A stretch of DNA of 64,000 nt, taken from the NCBI GenBank assembly GCA_947652115.1, contig OX393567.1:16408786-16472785 (forward strand). Reading direction: 5' to 3'. Numbering within the stretch: position 1 is the first letter of the stretch; the number at the start of each line of letters is the position of its first letter. Under the pieces are notes generated by a model, which saw nothing but the letters and a program-made list of their open reading frames with translations, made no database searches and was not told where the DNA came from. Position numbers and translations under genes: made by a program. The DNA is from Blastomussa wellsi (Eukaryota; Cnidaria; Anthozoa; Scleractinia; Plerogyridae). Shown here one piece after another: positions 42,501-56,200 of the stretch.

Positions 42501-43404
42501 ACTTGCTCGCTCAACCTCCTAGGTGAAGCATATTAAGGCCGCAAGCTACACCTGGCGTGAGAGAGATAATTTGGTGAAAGAACGGATTCGGCAGATAAAG
42601 GAAACCAGTGGGACGATTCCTTCGTTTTCCTATAAAAACTTCCTTTCCTCGCGGACAAAGCGTGTTTACGAAAATGTACACAATTAACTCTCTCTTAGAC
42701 GGAAAACAGTGGGAACGGAATACCAACTTTCCATCTTAGATAAGTGAAAAAATGACTGAAAAACTACGCGCAGGGAACAACAAACGTTGTCCGTCTCATA
42801 GAGGAGTCCGTTTGTAGAGAAATGACTGTCCTACACAATAAGACTTCCGCGCCATTTTTTTATGCACAGGTTCCTGTCTAGCGCCCGCTTTTGTTGGTTC
42901 ACCTGTGTAATTATCCGGAAACTATTCAACGGAGAAAAATTTACAAGTGAAACGATAAAAGTCTATTGGCCTGAAATGCAAAAAAAGGTGGCGTTCTAAA
43001 CGCGGCTACAACGCCTAAAAAGATCCATAAATCGGGAACAGAAGCTTATTACCGTGACTAGTTGATAACCTACTGATCGGGAAACATACAATTTTATTAT
43101 ATTTTATTACACAGTTTACTGGAAAATACAACCGATTTTATCGAAATACATGTAGTTTATTAACGAAATACATACCTAAGTACAAAATATACACGAATGT
43201 CATTCAACTATCAATAGAAACAGGGATTTAAAACTTCTCCTGTTGAAAGTGATGTTTCGGTTATCCATATGTCTCGCACATTTGCAAATCAGACTGAACT
43301 ATCTGCAATGATAACAAAGTAGACTTTGCTTTCTCTAACGTCTTCACTGGGTTTCCAAACGCTGACTTTAATTCTCCGAGTTAATCTTTGCTCAGCCGCC
43401 AACC
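36555..43404. other. intergenic between Axin and the NUP85 3' end
   Basis: About 6.8 kb, AT-rich, without supported exons or RNA genes. The Axin promoter must lie near 36.6-36.9 kb, but no TATA box stands out. Reversed AATAAA signals at 43156-43161 and near 43093 would end the NUP85 transcript. Confidence 0.45.
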
Positions 43405-43485
43405 TCATAAAATAGTTCTTGACAGGTTTCGCGCCAGAGCTAACCGGATCAGGTCGATCTTGTCTCTCTCTTCGTCTTCCTGTGC
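43405..43485 (-). CDS. NUP85: NUP85 terminal exon
   Basis: The acceptor is TATTTCTTCCCAG. The exon has 27 codons including TGA (43405-43407). RLALARNLSRTIL matches the conserved RLxLARNLxRxI end. Confidence 0.9.
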   Translation of the reverse strand, partial: AQEDEERDKIDLIRLALARNLSRTIL

Positions 43486-46400
43486 CTGGGAAGAAATAAG
43501 ACCAAGTCAGATTTTGCAGAGAAATTGGAACATAATAAGCCCGTGATTTGCGAGACTAGTTAACATATCACAACGGCGTTAATCTGCGATTTTCATGGTA
43601 GAATAGGCGACCAGGGTTATTGCTACATGCACCGCCTGGATGGAAAGCTATCGTTCACAGATACTTCATGCGAACTTTTTTGCGAGATTCCTCTAACTGT
43701 GAATTTGCCGGTACCATTTATACAGCTATCAGGTGAAGAGAGCGGCTCTGTGGAGCGAGAGTAAATTGTCTTAGCCGAGAGAACAACAAAAAATATCAAT
43801 CAGGACTTCAACCCAAACCTCTCGATCAGAGTTGGACGAACCATCCCTGTAGCGCTTCCAATTCCTGACAGGAACACAACAGTGTATCACCAAACGTATG
43901 CGTCATGTAAGCATCACGTAAATATCAAGCTAAAAACTCGGTAGTGGGGGAATTTTATCAAGAGCACTGAGAAAGCAAGAACACATTGTTACGCATTGTT
44001 ACACATTGTAACCCGGTTTGCATGCAAATTAGCTAGTATCTTATCTAATGAAAATATATCCAAGACAATGGTATCCTTTCGTGCAAATAAACGCAACGTT
44101 GGCATAAAAGTCCTAAAAAGAAACAGTCAAGCGAAACCCACTCAAGTTCAGGGTTCAGGGATTCAAGTGCATAGGGCGCATTAAGATGGTTTACTAACGC
44201 ACTTGTCTATAACAGCACTTAGATGGAGTCAGAGCAAGCAACAGCACGTCACAAACAGGAAATTCGTACAAGTGGCTCTCTAAACATATTCTATCACCGA
44301 AGCATCGACATTCGTCAAATACATCTGACTCTTCGGCGACAAGTGCAGGTCAAGGCCTCGTGTCTGCCTGGTTTCTGCAGTCTAACCAAACATAAACACT
44401 TATAGAACAGGCGGCGGGTCTAATCGCGAGTAACTCTGTGATCATCTTCTATAAGAACATGCAAGGTCAAATATTTTTAGAACGACTTCAAGCAGCTTAA
44501 AAGCATATATTAATCACGCGAATCACAACAATAATGGATTGATTTTGTTGAACAGCACTCGATAAATGAAAGGACTCGTGAGCATAACTAGCGATGGCGA
44601 GGATGGAAATGAAAAAAACCTGAAAACGCGACGCTTGCGGTTAGAAGTTTCACTGCTACATAATTTCCCGCTTGACGCTTGACTGAAACTAACTCCACTC
44701 CAACAAACCGCACTCACAACAAAGCTAAAACTTGTTCAAAAACTGCTCAGCTTTGCTTACAAAGGTTGGTGTTTAGATGCCGGTGCGGAACGCATGAACT
44801 ATAAACGATAAACGCTTGAACAACAGAAGGAAAATAATTCCCTTCTCTAGACCTTGCACAGTGGCACTAGCGAACTTCAAGTTCGATAGAACAGACGATT
44901 CAAATGAAAATAAATAAAAAACTAAAGAACTAAATAAAAAAGACAAGATAATTTCGCATTGAAAAAGGAGTATAAAAGTTCGTAAATGTCAATGGTGTTC
45001 AATAATCGGTAGCACAAGGTTATTAAAACAATCCTTTGGTCCATTGCTTCTTCTGTTACGGTTAACTCAAACCATCCTGTCTTTCGTAAATTCGCAAACG
45101 ATTGCAGCAAGCCGAATGTTCGCTTAAGTGTCGCTTGGCTTTATTCGTCCCCGACACTGATTTGGAATTCACATCGATATTTTTAGACTGCTAAATTCAG
45201 ACAGGTATATTTTGGGGAAAGCCGTTTTTCCGTCATTTAAAATGCAAATATCTCGTTTGCGTTTTAAGGAATGCAAAAACCCTTAGCTCAGAACACCAAT
45301 CAATGTTTTGTGGTGATTTGTAAATTTTTGGATGATTTTTGGGTATATTTGGGAGCTGGGAGTTTTTCTTAAAGGAGAAGGAAATTTTGGGGAAATAAGA
45401 AATAGTGAAGATTTAATGCAGTTTGAATATTAGAATTTGAAGTTTAAAATTAGAAAATGCACACCCAAACAATTCCCCTACCAAGCTGGGGTGCTCTTGG
45501 GTCAACTGTCTGTGGGTGTTTCAAAACTAATTTTCTTCCTTTCATACCTACTCTAAACCTCCCAAAATTTCATTCATATTCCCAAGTTTTTTTCTTTTCT
45601 TTGGATTGCCAACATGCGATTTGCAGTTATCAGTAAATAAAAGGAGCCGCATACTACCGTACCCCCAAATTCGTGATAGAAAATATTCAAATCTGAAAGA
45701 TAAATATTGAATTTGGCGCTGATACCTTCTTTCGCGCTACAAACTCGCCGACTGACTGCAGGAGAAATTATGCGTGTTTGATACTCAGCGGGGCGGTAAA
45801 ATAGCTCAATCAATAACCGAGCACGGTATATGTACTGAAAGCAACACCATGTATCACAAATAGACACCCTTATTTTAGAAGCTTAGCATTAATCTCACTT
45901 CCGGATGGCAGATTCACTTCAGACGAAATACACTGAAAAAAATTGACCTTGAGGGAGACTTGATTGTCAGTATCGTTTCGTGGCCGATTCCCAAGGGAGC
46001 AAATTAACAGACGAGGCACGCGATCAAAGTTATCATATCACGAGTCAATTTTATCGGCCCTATCAAAACTTTGCAGATAAACAAGCCGCAAAACACACCT
46101 TTGAAAGCACGAGAATTCGCGGAGTTAATTTCAAGCCGATATTCAATGATCTAGGCATTTATTTCTTGTGAGTTTTACGCCTCGTTTCGCTTGAAATACG
46201 GTGTAAAGCTGCGAAGACGCAGCAGGAGAAAGCTTGTCACTCAACTTCGCAGACTTCGACTGCACGTGCCCGCGCAACTACTGATGATATACCGGCTGCC
46301 TTTGATCAGCTTACAGCGTTGCAGATGCCTTACGAAACGATAAGCCAAGACTAAACCTTATTGATGCCCGTTTCAAAACACACAACAAGTAAAGTAAACA

Positions 46401-49400
46401 AGGATGAAAAGAAAAATCGCGCAAGGAAAACAAAGGACCCGACAGTTTTTGCACCACTGAGACAGGATCAGAGTACTTCCGATTACTGCTTCTGGAACGT
46501 TTAACCAAAACTGAAAACATTCGCGATCTAGACCACAAAACAAACTCTCCTCGTTCGAGCCTCACCAGACATGGAAAGTAAAAATAATAAGAAAGAAAAT
46601 AGAACCATCAAGTTCGAAGCACGAATGAATGTTCAAAATCACGAGAAATTGTACCAGCGATTCCACTCCTTTTAGGAAACCTGACACTGAACAGTCTTCA
46701 GCCTCGATATTTTTGTCTGTTCACAAAGATCGAGACAAATTAGAAACATATTTCGGTCGAGGCACACCGGCAGTGGGAACACAGAGACATCATATCGGTG
46801 CTAAATGTTGATGTAATTCGTGTAAACAATTCACCTTAAATCCAGCCCCCTGTCATCAAAAATATAAACTATAGAATTATTTTAAGAAAAGGAACTATTT
46901 AATGCAAAAGATACACTTCGGAAGGTAGGATGAAAACAGCTGACTAAAAATATACGACTGAACAGCCAGATTAACTTGCCGGCAAAAATGAGCTTTAAAA
47001 TGAAGGTCTCCCATGTAAAATAAAAACGCAACTCGCGTAATAGCTATTCAGTAATTCTAATTCATTTTCCGTTTCTAAGGAATGTGTATTTCCAGCTATT
47101 TATTTGAAACAAGAGTATCTGCATCTTAAAGCATTGGTAGAAAGTAGAATTCGTTTGTTGCTAGTTTTAAATTATAAATTGGTTGTCGCCATTTACCAAG
47201 GGATAGTTACGAGTTTCGCTTCGCGAGCACGTGCGCAAAAACAGTCAGTGAGGTCTTCGGCGGGGAACCCAACTCAATAATTCATCAAAGAAAACTCCGA
47301 CAAAACTTAACTTTAATTGCCTGAATTGAAACGGCACATGTGGCCTCTAGAATATAACACAAGTATTAATTTGATTTTTTTGCGCGTCCATAGCACAATA
47401 ACTTTCTAAACACTCCAAGGCGGGGCGCTTATTTCGGAGCGGAGGGCGGCAGTAGCTTGTTTAGGTCGGTGACCGTTTACAACACAGCGCCTTCCATTGC
47501 TGTGAACAAAACCGCCTCCCGGCTTGCTGTGAAATAACTATGTGCACATGAAACATTTATTTCTGTTTTAAGGATGGCGGCTTCTTTGAAGGACAGTCTG
47601 CAAAGCTGGAGATATATTTTACGTCTGATGCTAGACGAACGAAGAAGACAAAACAAAACAAAAATAAGAAAGAGGATTACCATCACGAGGTAAAAATGTT
47701 TTCAAATTTGAATCGAGTTCGAGGAGATTGCTGTTACAATAAAATGGTTCCTTCAGAAAAAAAAGACGTTAAAAGGGTTTCTATTAAAGCGCCAGGTTTT
47801 CTTTGAAGTTCTCAACTGGTTAGAGCGGGTATGAAACGTTTCTATTTAAAAGGTTTGCTCAAGAGTTTTAAACGGTTTTCTTATTAAAGTTTTGAAAGGT
47901 TTTCTTCGAAGGAGTCTTTAAAAGGCTTCTGTCGCAGATGTTTTCAAATGGTTTCATTTGTAAAAGAAAAACGTTAAAAAGGTTTCACATCTTTGAAAGG
48001 GTTTCCTGCATCAAAGTGTCTCAAGTGTTTACTGCACGCGGTACTGGTTCCCACAGCTTTTCACAGGAACAAAAGGGTTACCAGAGGTAACGATTTACTT
48101 AACGGCGCGGTGTTGAACAATAAGAACTCACCTGTACACAGGCACAGGTCTTCATCACCAAATTGGAAAAGCGTTTTCATTGTATATATATATATAAAAA
48201 AAATAAATAAAAATAATACTGAAAAACCCGTTATTGGATTTTATAAGACGAAGTTGCGCCTTCATTTCAAAAGCCTGTTGTAGGCTCACAGATCGTGACG
48301 TGAATATAAACAGCGAACAGCTACAGTTACGCAACGCCGCGAGCCAATATCAAGCAAGATATCGACAATTGCACGTACGGATACGCTAAATGCACGGAAA
48401 TCGAATCTCGTCCAGCTATGGGGCATTAAAGAGCCACACACGAACAAGGAGAGCGACACGCGAATTAACAATTTTCCTACTGCGAGTCCCCCAGCTGACG
48501 TGACAAATTAAGAGATAAAGCATTTATTTCATTTCGGATAAAAAGTGCTCATCAACGCAGAATTTGCTAAATAAATTAGAAACATGCATGTGTACTGAAA
48601 ATATTAAAGAAACTAAAGAAACAATAGTCACCCTAAGAAGAAAAATTCTAAATGGTATTACGAAATGTATGGGGCTACTGAATAACGTGAATTTAAATGC
48701 TAAACAAATTAGAAACATGCATGTGTACTGAAAATATTAAAGAAACTAAAGAAACAATAGTCACCCTAAGAAGAAAAATTCTAAATGGTGTTACGAAATG
48801 TATGGGGCTACTGAATAACGTGAATTTAAATGCTAAACAAATTAGAAACATGCATGTGTACTGAAAATATTAAAGAAACTGAAAAAAAAAAAAATAGCCA
48901 CCCTAAGAAGGAAAAATCTAACTGGTGTTAACGAAATGTATGGGGACTAATGAATAACGTGAATTTAAAAAAAATGAATGAATTTATATTTACCTACGAA
49001 TCTCTCGATACTCTTAAGTCATTTAGTCTGTTTCTTGCTGTCAAAACTATATCAAAACTGAATCTGGAACACAGCGATAAATTCGAAATAGAAATTTAAA
49101 CAATTAGCCTTCGTGATTCACGTTGCGCAGACAACGCAGAGTTTGGTCATTTCACGTTGTTGTTTTGCAGAGGACGGCAAAGAAATGTGCCAAGAACGAT
49201 AACGCACGTGCATACAAAGCCATTGTTCCGCTCATTAAACCTTTTGTTTAGCGACGTTCCCGTTGCCGTTAAATTGTGTAAAATTGCCCTCATATAAAAA
49301 ACTTTGAAATGATAGTTTTCTAAATAAGGACGAACAACGCCAGAGAAGTAATCAATTTAGAAGAAACAGGGATGGATTCGAATGAGAAACAATCAGGATT

Positions 49401-52400
49401 GAAGCTGACAAACTTGAAAAATTTAATCCGCGACAAAGCCCTTTGAAGAGTTTTTACGCTTTTTGGCTAAACAACTCAGGTAGTTTAACGGCTTTTGTTT
49501 CGTTTGTTGTCACTAATAGACCTTACAACATTGCCCATAGTACACGCTAGCTGTATATATAGTAAGAAAACAATTTTCGCTCGACGCACTGATCGTTCGA
49601 GTCTATTTTCGACTGTCCTTACAAGAACGGGTGGAATGGAATAATTAGCCAAACACAACTTATGATGTCAGTTATCGCAGCTTTATTTTGTCCAATCCCC
49701 ACCAAAAAGATTGACGAAGTAAATGGGCGATGAAAGACACTTGTTTTCGCAGGCAGGGGACACAATTTGTTCGGTCACAACTCAAGGGGTGTTTTCCATG
49801 CATAAGATATTTATTTTAATAATTTGGAGAGTTCCTTTATGTTCAACCAATTTGGACTGCAAAATACTGTAACAGTCTTAAATACACACAAGACGCAAAG
49901 CAGCGTCTGATTTCAAATTGTGTTTATCCCTTTCAAATTGTTAGCATTTCTGAAATGACGACGTTTGAAACAGCTGCGAAACACACCCATTCAAGCAGAC
50001 TCAGCTACAAACGATCACCAAATGACAATGTAAAACCCACACGGCCGACTTAAGACGATGAAAGCCAGTGATTGACAGGGAAGACGGGTGCCGACAGGTA
50101 CGAAGATCATTGTGTCTGATGAAACTGACAACCGTACTACTGTGTAGCAGGCTGTGAAAAGTCACTTGTTTTTGCCCCATGAATCGTCGATAGCAAAAAG
50201 CGAAATGCTAGTGTAAGATGGCCTGGCAGACAATTTTCCACGTCACGCAATAATATCCAGGATCAAAGAGCGTCTAATGATCAACACTTATATCAAAGGG
50301 CCCCAGTCAGCCACACCTTTGTTATTGTTTACATGCGAGAGTTTCTGTATTATATTTTACTCGGACCGTGTCGAAACGAAAGAGATCTCTGAGAAACTTA
50401 CTTTCAGTGAAACTACTGTAAGCGGTGCCACCCAGAAAAGGTTAACCAATCACAGGGCAGTATGAGAACAATATATTCCAACATTTTCTATTTGAGCCAA
50501 TGAAATGTCGATTACAAAACACTGAAATTGCAACTTTTTAGTTCGTCATATGTGAAAAAACTTTACGGCATTGGAATTAAGTTCAACCCTTTTGTTTCTG
50601 AGTAGTTTTCACCCAGGAAAGATTTTGATTTGGAAGTATGCGAGGTCATTGAAACAGCTGAAAAAGAAACGCCACCGGCACTGTGAACTGAACAGTGAAC
50701 GCGACGGCCATATGCGGTTTTCACAAACTTGAACACAGTTGAAAACAAAATCGGCGCTCGCAACGAATTCAAGTAACGGTGGCAACCTTCATTTTGTTTC
50801 TGAATAGTGTCGCGTGCTGGGCATTCCAAGGTACGAATTGGAAAGTAAATACACAAGATGCCAGAAGGGAAGAATGATTCCAAACAGCATGAAATAAATC
50901 AATGCGACGACCCGTATATTAGTAATTAAGGCGTTATCGTTTGTCTCACGATGTAGTCACTTGTGATGTGGACCGCGACATTTCGGCTTCATACTGCTAG
51001 CCTTCTTCAGGCGATAAGGTCGACTGGCTACGTGTAGCGTTATAAAGCATGGTGCTCCGCTGTGATTGGTTGGTTTTCAACAGCTGTGATTGGTGCGTTT
51101 AGCAGTATGCAGCCGAAACGTCGCGGTCCACATCACAAGTGACTACATCGTGAGACAAACGATAACTCCTTAATTACTGTACTTTATACCACGATGAACA
51201 ACAACAACCTTTTTCACGACCCGTATATTGTTTACGACAAAGCACCTGAAGCCGGTGCGCATACTTCCAAATAAAAATAGTTTCTCAGCAAACTCCATCC
51301 AGAAACGAACGGAAAAGTTGACATCTTATTGTTTTTGTACTCGACATTTGATTGGCTCAAATAGAAAACGTTGGAATGTATTGTTCTCATTCTGTACTGT
51401 GATTGGTTAACTTTGTCTGGGTGGCCCCGCTTACAGTAGTTTTACTGTAAGATAATTCAAACACGTCCAGTAACAAAACTTACAGCAATGCAACAAGATT
51501 TCGCTTCCCCGTGAACTTCGTCATCAAGTCAAGACTCCCCCACTCCCCTCACCGTCCCACCCCAAAAGACAAACAAACAAACAAACAAACACCAAATGGA
51601 GAGGAAATGACGGGGAATCCTGAGCCCGCAACTTTGTGCCAGCGAGGTCGCCAGGTAACATAAGGTCAAACCAAACCCATGCTTGCTGGCGCAAAAACTT
51701 TCGCACGAGGAGCAGGTTCGAGAATACGAAATACGATGCGCTACTAGGAAGGCGAGGACAAACATGTTAAAACCCAACGTAAGGAGTTATCATCGTAATG
51801 CTAAGAGAAATTGAAGCATACAAAACCGAACTACTTTGGTTCGCGCTATTTGAGAGTCCTGTCTTAGCCAGAAAAAAAAACGAACGAAAAATAAAAACGT
51901 AGCAGAGCAATGCACTACAAATCACCTTTGTGCTCTTAGCTGACTTCATTCCAGGGCCCTGTGTTAAGCTTCTCAATAAAGGCTCCCCGGCGGGCTCCTT
52001 GTCAGGATGGTCCAGGTATTCCTTGGTTCTGAACGAAAGCTTTATTTCCTCTAAACAGTGCATTAGTTCGTATGTCTGCGAGCTGGAAAAGATGACCTGG
52101 GAAAGAAAAAGAGGCAAGTTGCACTGAGTTGAGGGATATGATATGCAGGAGCGTCACTCTTCCAAGGTCTCCTTACTTACTGTCAAACAATTTTGTAACT
52201 CGACTTGAACGAATCTGGCTGTGGATCAAGAGTCACAGACGCTCTGGTGGCTCGTCACGCAATCGTTTCATTGTACTCTTCCCAGTTAATGTTTGTCACA
52301 CAAAGCTTCACAACGAGTGGCGAAAAAAGACATGAGATTTTTCCGCTTTGGAAAAATTGGTGTCGAGCTCCAATAGAATCACCTCTGTATACACTTGTAT

Positions 52401-53262
52401 GTTCTTTAAACAATGTTTTCAAAGTTATGCTGCTGTTTTCTCGAGCATGTAAATGAGCATGTTATTTAGCCCTACCTCTTTATGTTCCAACAGCGGTAAA
52501 GTATCCGTTAACAGCGTCAGCCACAACCTAAAGTTTTAGAAGAAAAACCTTGTGTTATGGTAATTGATTACAATAGGTCGCGGTTTTCTTTCACTCGGTG
52601 GGTAAGGCGTGACTGACTGCACAAGCATGGCTCCTTTAACAGGGGAGCCCCGTCGTCATCATCATCATCCTCAATTTCCCTCGGGTTGACGAAGCTTGCT
52701 AGGCCTCTAGCAATACTATGCTAATATGCCGAGCATTTTCCCACCCAACCTTCACATCACGACAGACCAGACCACAACACCGCTCCATGCCTTACTCTTT
52801 GGGATAAATGTGTAAAAAGGAGCACTGTCACGGTATTTTGGTGTCATTTTAAAATGCTGAAATATGTTCCTGCATCAATGGAAACCCCAAAATAATGGTT
52901 AAATTTTGTAAAGGCGGCAGCGCCTTCTCTTCACTTATTTTGAGAACCCGAGTGTTGGTCCGGTCTGGGAATCGAACCCGAGATCTCCCGCACAGTACAC
53001 GCTGTATCGAACTGGTTCCTCAGGCCCCAGCTCCTTTCACGAGGGAGGTGGGGGTGACTGATTGCCAGGCTATTTTCACAGAGGAGGGGAAAAGATAAAA
53101 CAGTGTGGACTGATGGTCATTAGTTATTTGGTCTGAAGATCCGATATGGACATGTTCATCAAAGCGGCCATGAAAAGACCGTGTCAGACTTCACCGGTTA
53201 CTTGAGAAAAAGTTTGACACGCGCACGATCTGAACCAAACTAAGTAATAGTTAGAGGGGGTG

Positions 53263-53299
<37 letters not shown>

Positions 53300-56200
53300 G
53301 TATAACAATATAATTTGGTTTTATCAACTGGGTTGATAATGTCAATTGGCCACCGTAAAGAGATTCAATTGCTGACGTTTCGAGCGTTAGCCCTTCGTCG
53401 GAGCGAATCCGACGAAGGGCTAACGCTCGAAACGTCAGCTCTCGAATCTCTTTACGGTGGCCAATTGACATTATCAACCCAGTTGATGAAACCAAATTAT
53501 ATAAGTAATAGTTAGCACGAATTACTCGGCGATGTAACAATATAATCATTGATTTCATTTCATTTTTCGCAAAAAATCAATCGCTAAGTTTGATAAAGCT
53601 CAGCATTGTCGAAAAAATTACATGACACCTTCAGAAGTTTAAAGAGTTTGAAACGCAATTTGTTCTTCCCTTGTTCAATAATCAGACGAAACTGACAATG
53701 AAAACTTGGCTTGTAAACATATCAAAGCCTTCAATTGAAAAGATAAGCTAACCTGAATTAAAATTAAATCCGGCAAATCCACTGGCTGCAGATTTGAATC
53801 GCATTTTAGATTCGGTGAACGCAATTTGTTTAAATCGACATCAGGATTCACGAGCTGGCACAAGGGTACACGGCAGCTTTGAAAACAAGACCGAGAAATC
53901 CTCTCCAAAATGAAGACCTCATAAAAAGCAAGCCTATTAAAAGCGCAGCGAATGGAAAAATGATTAACTTGTCCCTTTGAAAATCGGTCTAAAAATGTCA
54001 ACAAAATGAAAACAAAGAACAATTCTCAACAGTATGAATCCCGTCTGAAGTAAATTGATCGAAAATGTCAGAACTATTTTGTTGTAATTCGTCTCAAATT
54101 CTGGCCATCTATAGCGCAATTCAGTTTCCGCGTTCACATATATTTTCACGCCAGTTACCATTTATTACAACGGAATATTTGGAGTCTTCTTCCATTTTAG
54201 ACAATTTTGTACGAAAAAACAAAAACGCCAAAATAGCGTGATCGACGCCGTTGTATGAATGCCAAATCCACAAAACCTCGGGGTTGTTGTATATTGGAGA
54301 AAACGGCACGGAACACTTCACCCGGCTAGAGCAATTAATCAATAATTACTTCCTGCAAAACAACAAAACCACCGCCATTACTCGCCCAATATCTTTAATG
54401 CACCACGTGCCTGCAGAAGACTTTGTTTTCTTTCGCCGCAAAAGACGATATTGACGCAAATTTCAGACTATGACTCAGTGCGTTCATACACAAAAGCTCG
54501 GTCGGCGATTTCATGCGATCGTTAACGGCACTCTAAATTCCACGGTAAGCCAGGCAAAGCGGTGTACGTTTCAAAAGTAGCTGTGCGCGTATAACGGCTT
54601 TGCGTGCTGGACTGAAAGTTATTTCGGGCTAAAGCCGCCTCAAGAAAGAACGCACTCAAGATTTCATCTAAATGCGGATGGTAACTTTAATGATGGCTGA
54701 GGCGGCCGTCAAGCGGAGGTCATGGACCGTTATTTCGTATTCTTAAATATTATCCATTTCTCTCACCATTGTCGCAAAGAAAAACACTTATAACAGGGGT
54801 ATAAACAGCAAATCAACGAAAAAACGCACTTTGTACCAAGAAAGTACGGTATTTAGCGGCATTCGTAAAACATGTTTTCGTGACAAGGCGGCTGTTCACA
54901 AAGGCCAATTAACGGAATATAAGCGGAGATACCGTGATTCCAGCGCCAAATATTAATAACTGCGGTAAAAAAGACCTTTATGCTGTATTTCAAACGTCAC
55001 GAATAAAACGGCGGTGGAAGCAACTTCCTTGCGAAAAAAAGGTTTCCACGGCTATTAACTGAATTAATATCAATTATTTCTTGATGCTCACGGAGCACAC
55101 TTCCCATCTTTGCCTGAAGCCAACTGTTTCCGCATGCAAGAACCCAAATTACGAAGAGAAGCCTCATGAAAAGATCGTGAAAGATCGCACGCACTACAAA
55201 AATTCAATTGAAATTGGCAAATCTGATTTCTTTTGCTTAAATTTACTTAAACTTCGTTATATTTCCTCTTTACACATATCAAGGAACGCTTATAAAACGG
55301 GTTGTTTGCCTCGGTTTAGTTTTTAATGTTATTCAGCGATTTAGGAAGTGGAACATTTTTCGAGTTTCGTTAGAGCTTTAGGGCCACGAGTGAGTGTGAA
55401 CAAGAAATGCGGTGGCAACAAAGCCCTCAACGAAAAATGTTTTTAAAAGGCAGTTCTGAATTGCTCTATACTTTTAGGAGTGTTTGTGGTCCTTACAAAA
55501 TGGCCTTGACAAAAAGGCTACGCCTTGCTGAATATTCGCTCGTTAAAAATAATAAAAAAAATCACAACTTTCACCGCACGCGACAGAAATGTTTTGCGTT
55601 TGAGCGAGATAGAAAAGCAGTCTTTAGTTTTGTTGGTGTATCCTCGCGCGAAAAACAAAACACTGAAACCGATTCAAATAAATGAAGTCCCAGCTACTAC
55701 TGCTGCAGATTTAGCCTGAAAGTGGATTAAAATGCACCAATAGCGGCGAACCAAAGTGCTTCAAATAGCGGCATGTAAACAGTCAATCGACCCCATCGCT
55801 TAATGAAGACTACCCGTATAATCAACACCCTCCAAAAATGTGACTTTATTGTGCGACAAATGAATAAAGTTCATCTTTCCAAGGTAACAAATGCGAAAGA
55901 CTGGGAAGAGCAAAGGCCAAGATTGAAAACTGTATATGCTTTGGGCGTTGGCAGGAATGAAGTAAATCACCTTCTGGTTTGCAATGTGCAAATTATCTTT
56001 AAACAGAAGATGGTGATAACACAGCCCGGCACTCCCATTCGCAGACACCACCCCTTATCATATACTCGCACCCAGATAACAAATTTTTGATTTGTATCTC
56101 CCTTTTCACTTTAACCCAAAAGCAAACATGACCCCTTTCTCACCGCTTTATATAGTTCGCTCACTGAAAAAAAAAATCCCGTAAGCTGCGTTATCAAACT

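Larger units (their letters stand above)
43486..51925 (-). other. NUP85 last intron (8.4 kb)
   Basis: No exon seen. It contains degenerate AAAGGTTT-type repeats near 47.75-48.0 kb, a 133-bp tandem triplication, a palindromic element at 50921-51216 and an AAAC tetranucleotide tract near 51570. Confidence 0.5.

Noticed and set aside
51524..51777. Minus-strand frames just downstream of NUP85 exon 51926 as its C-terminal exon
   Set aside because: The true terminal exon, with RLALARNLSRTIL and a stop, is at 43405-43485 with matching phase.
53268..53558. Two similar frames on opposite strands (TGLIMSIGHRKEI)
   Set aside because: Mirror images produced by the palindrome.
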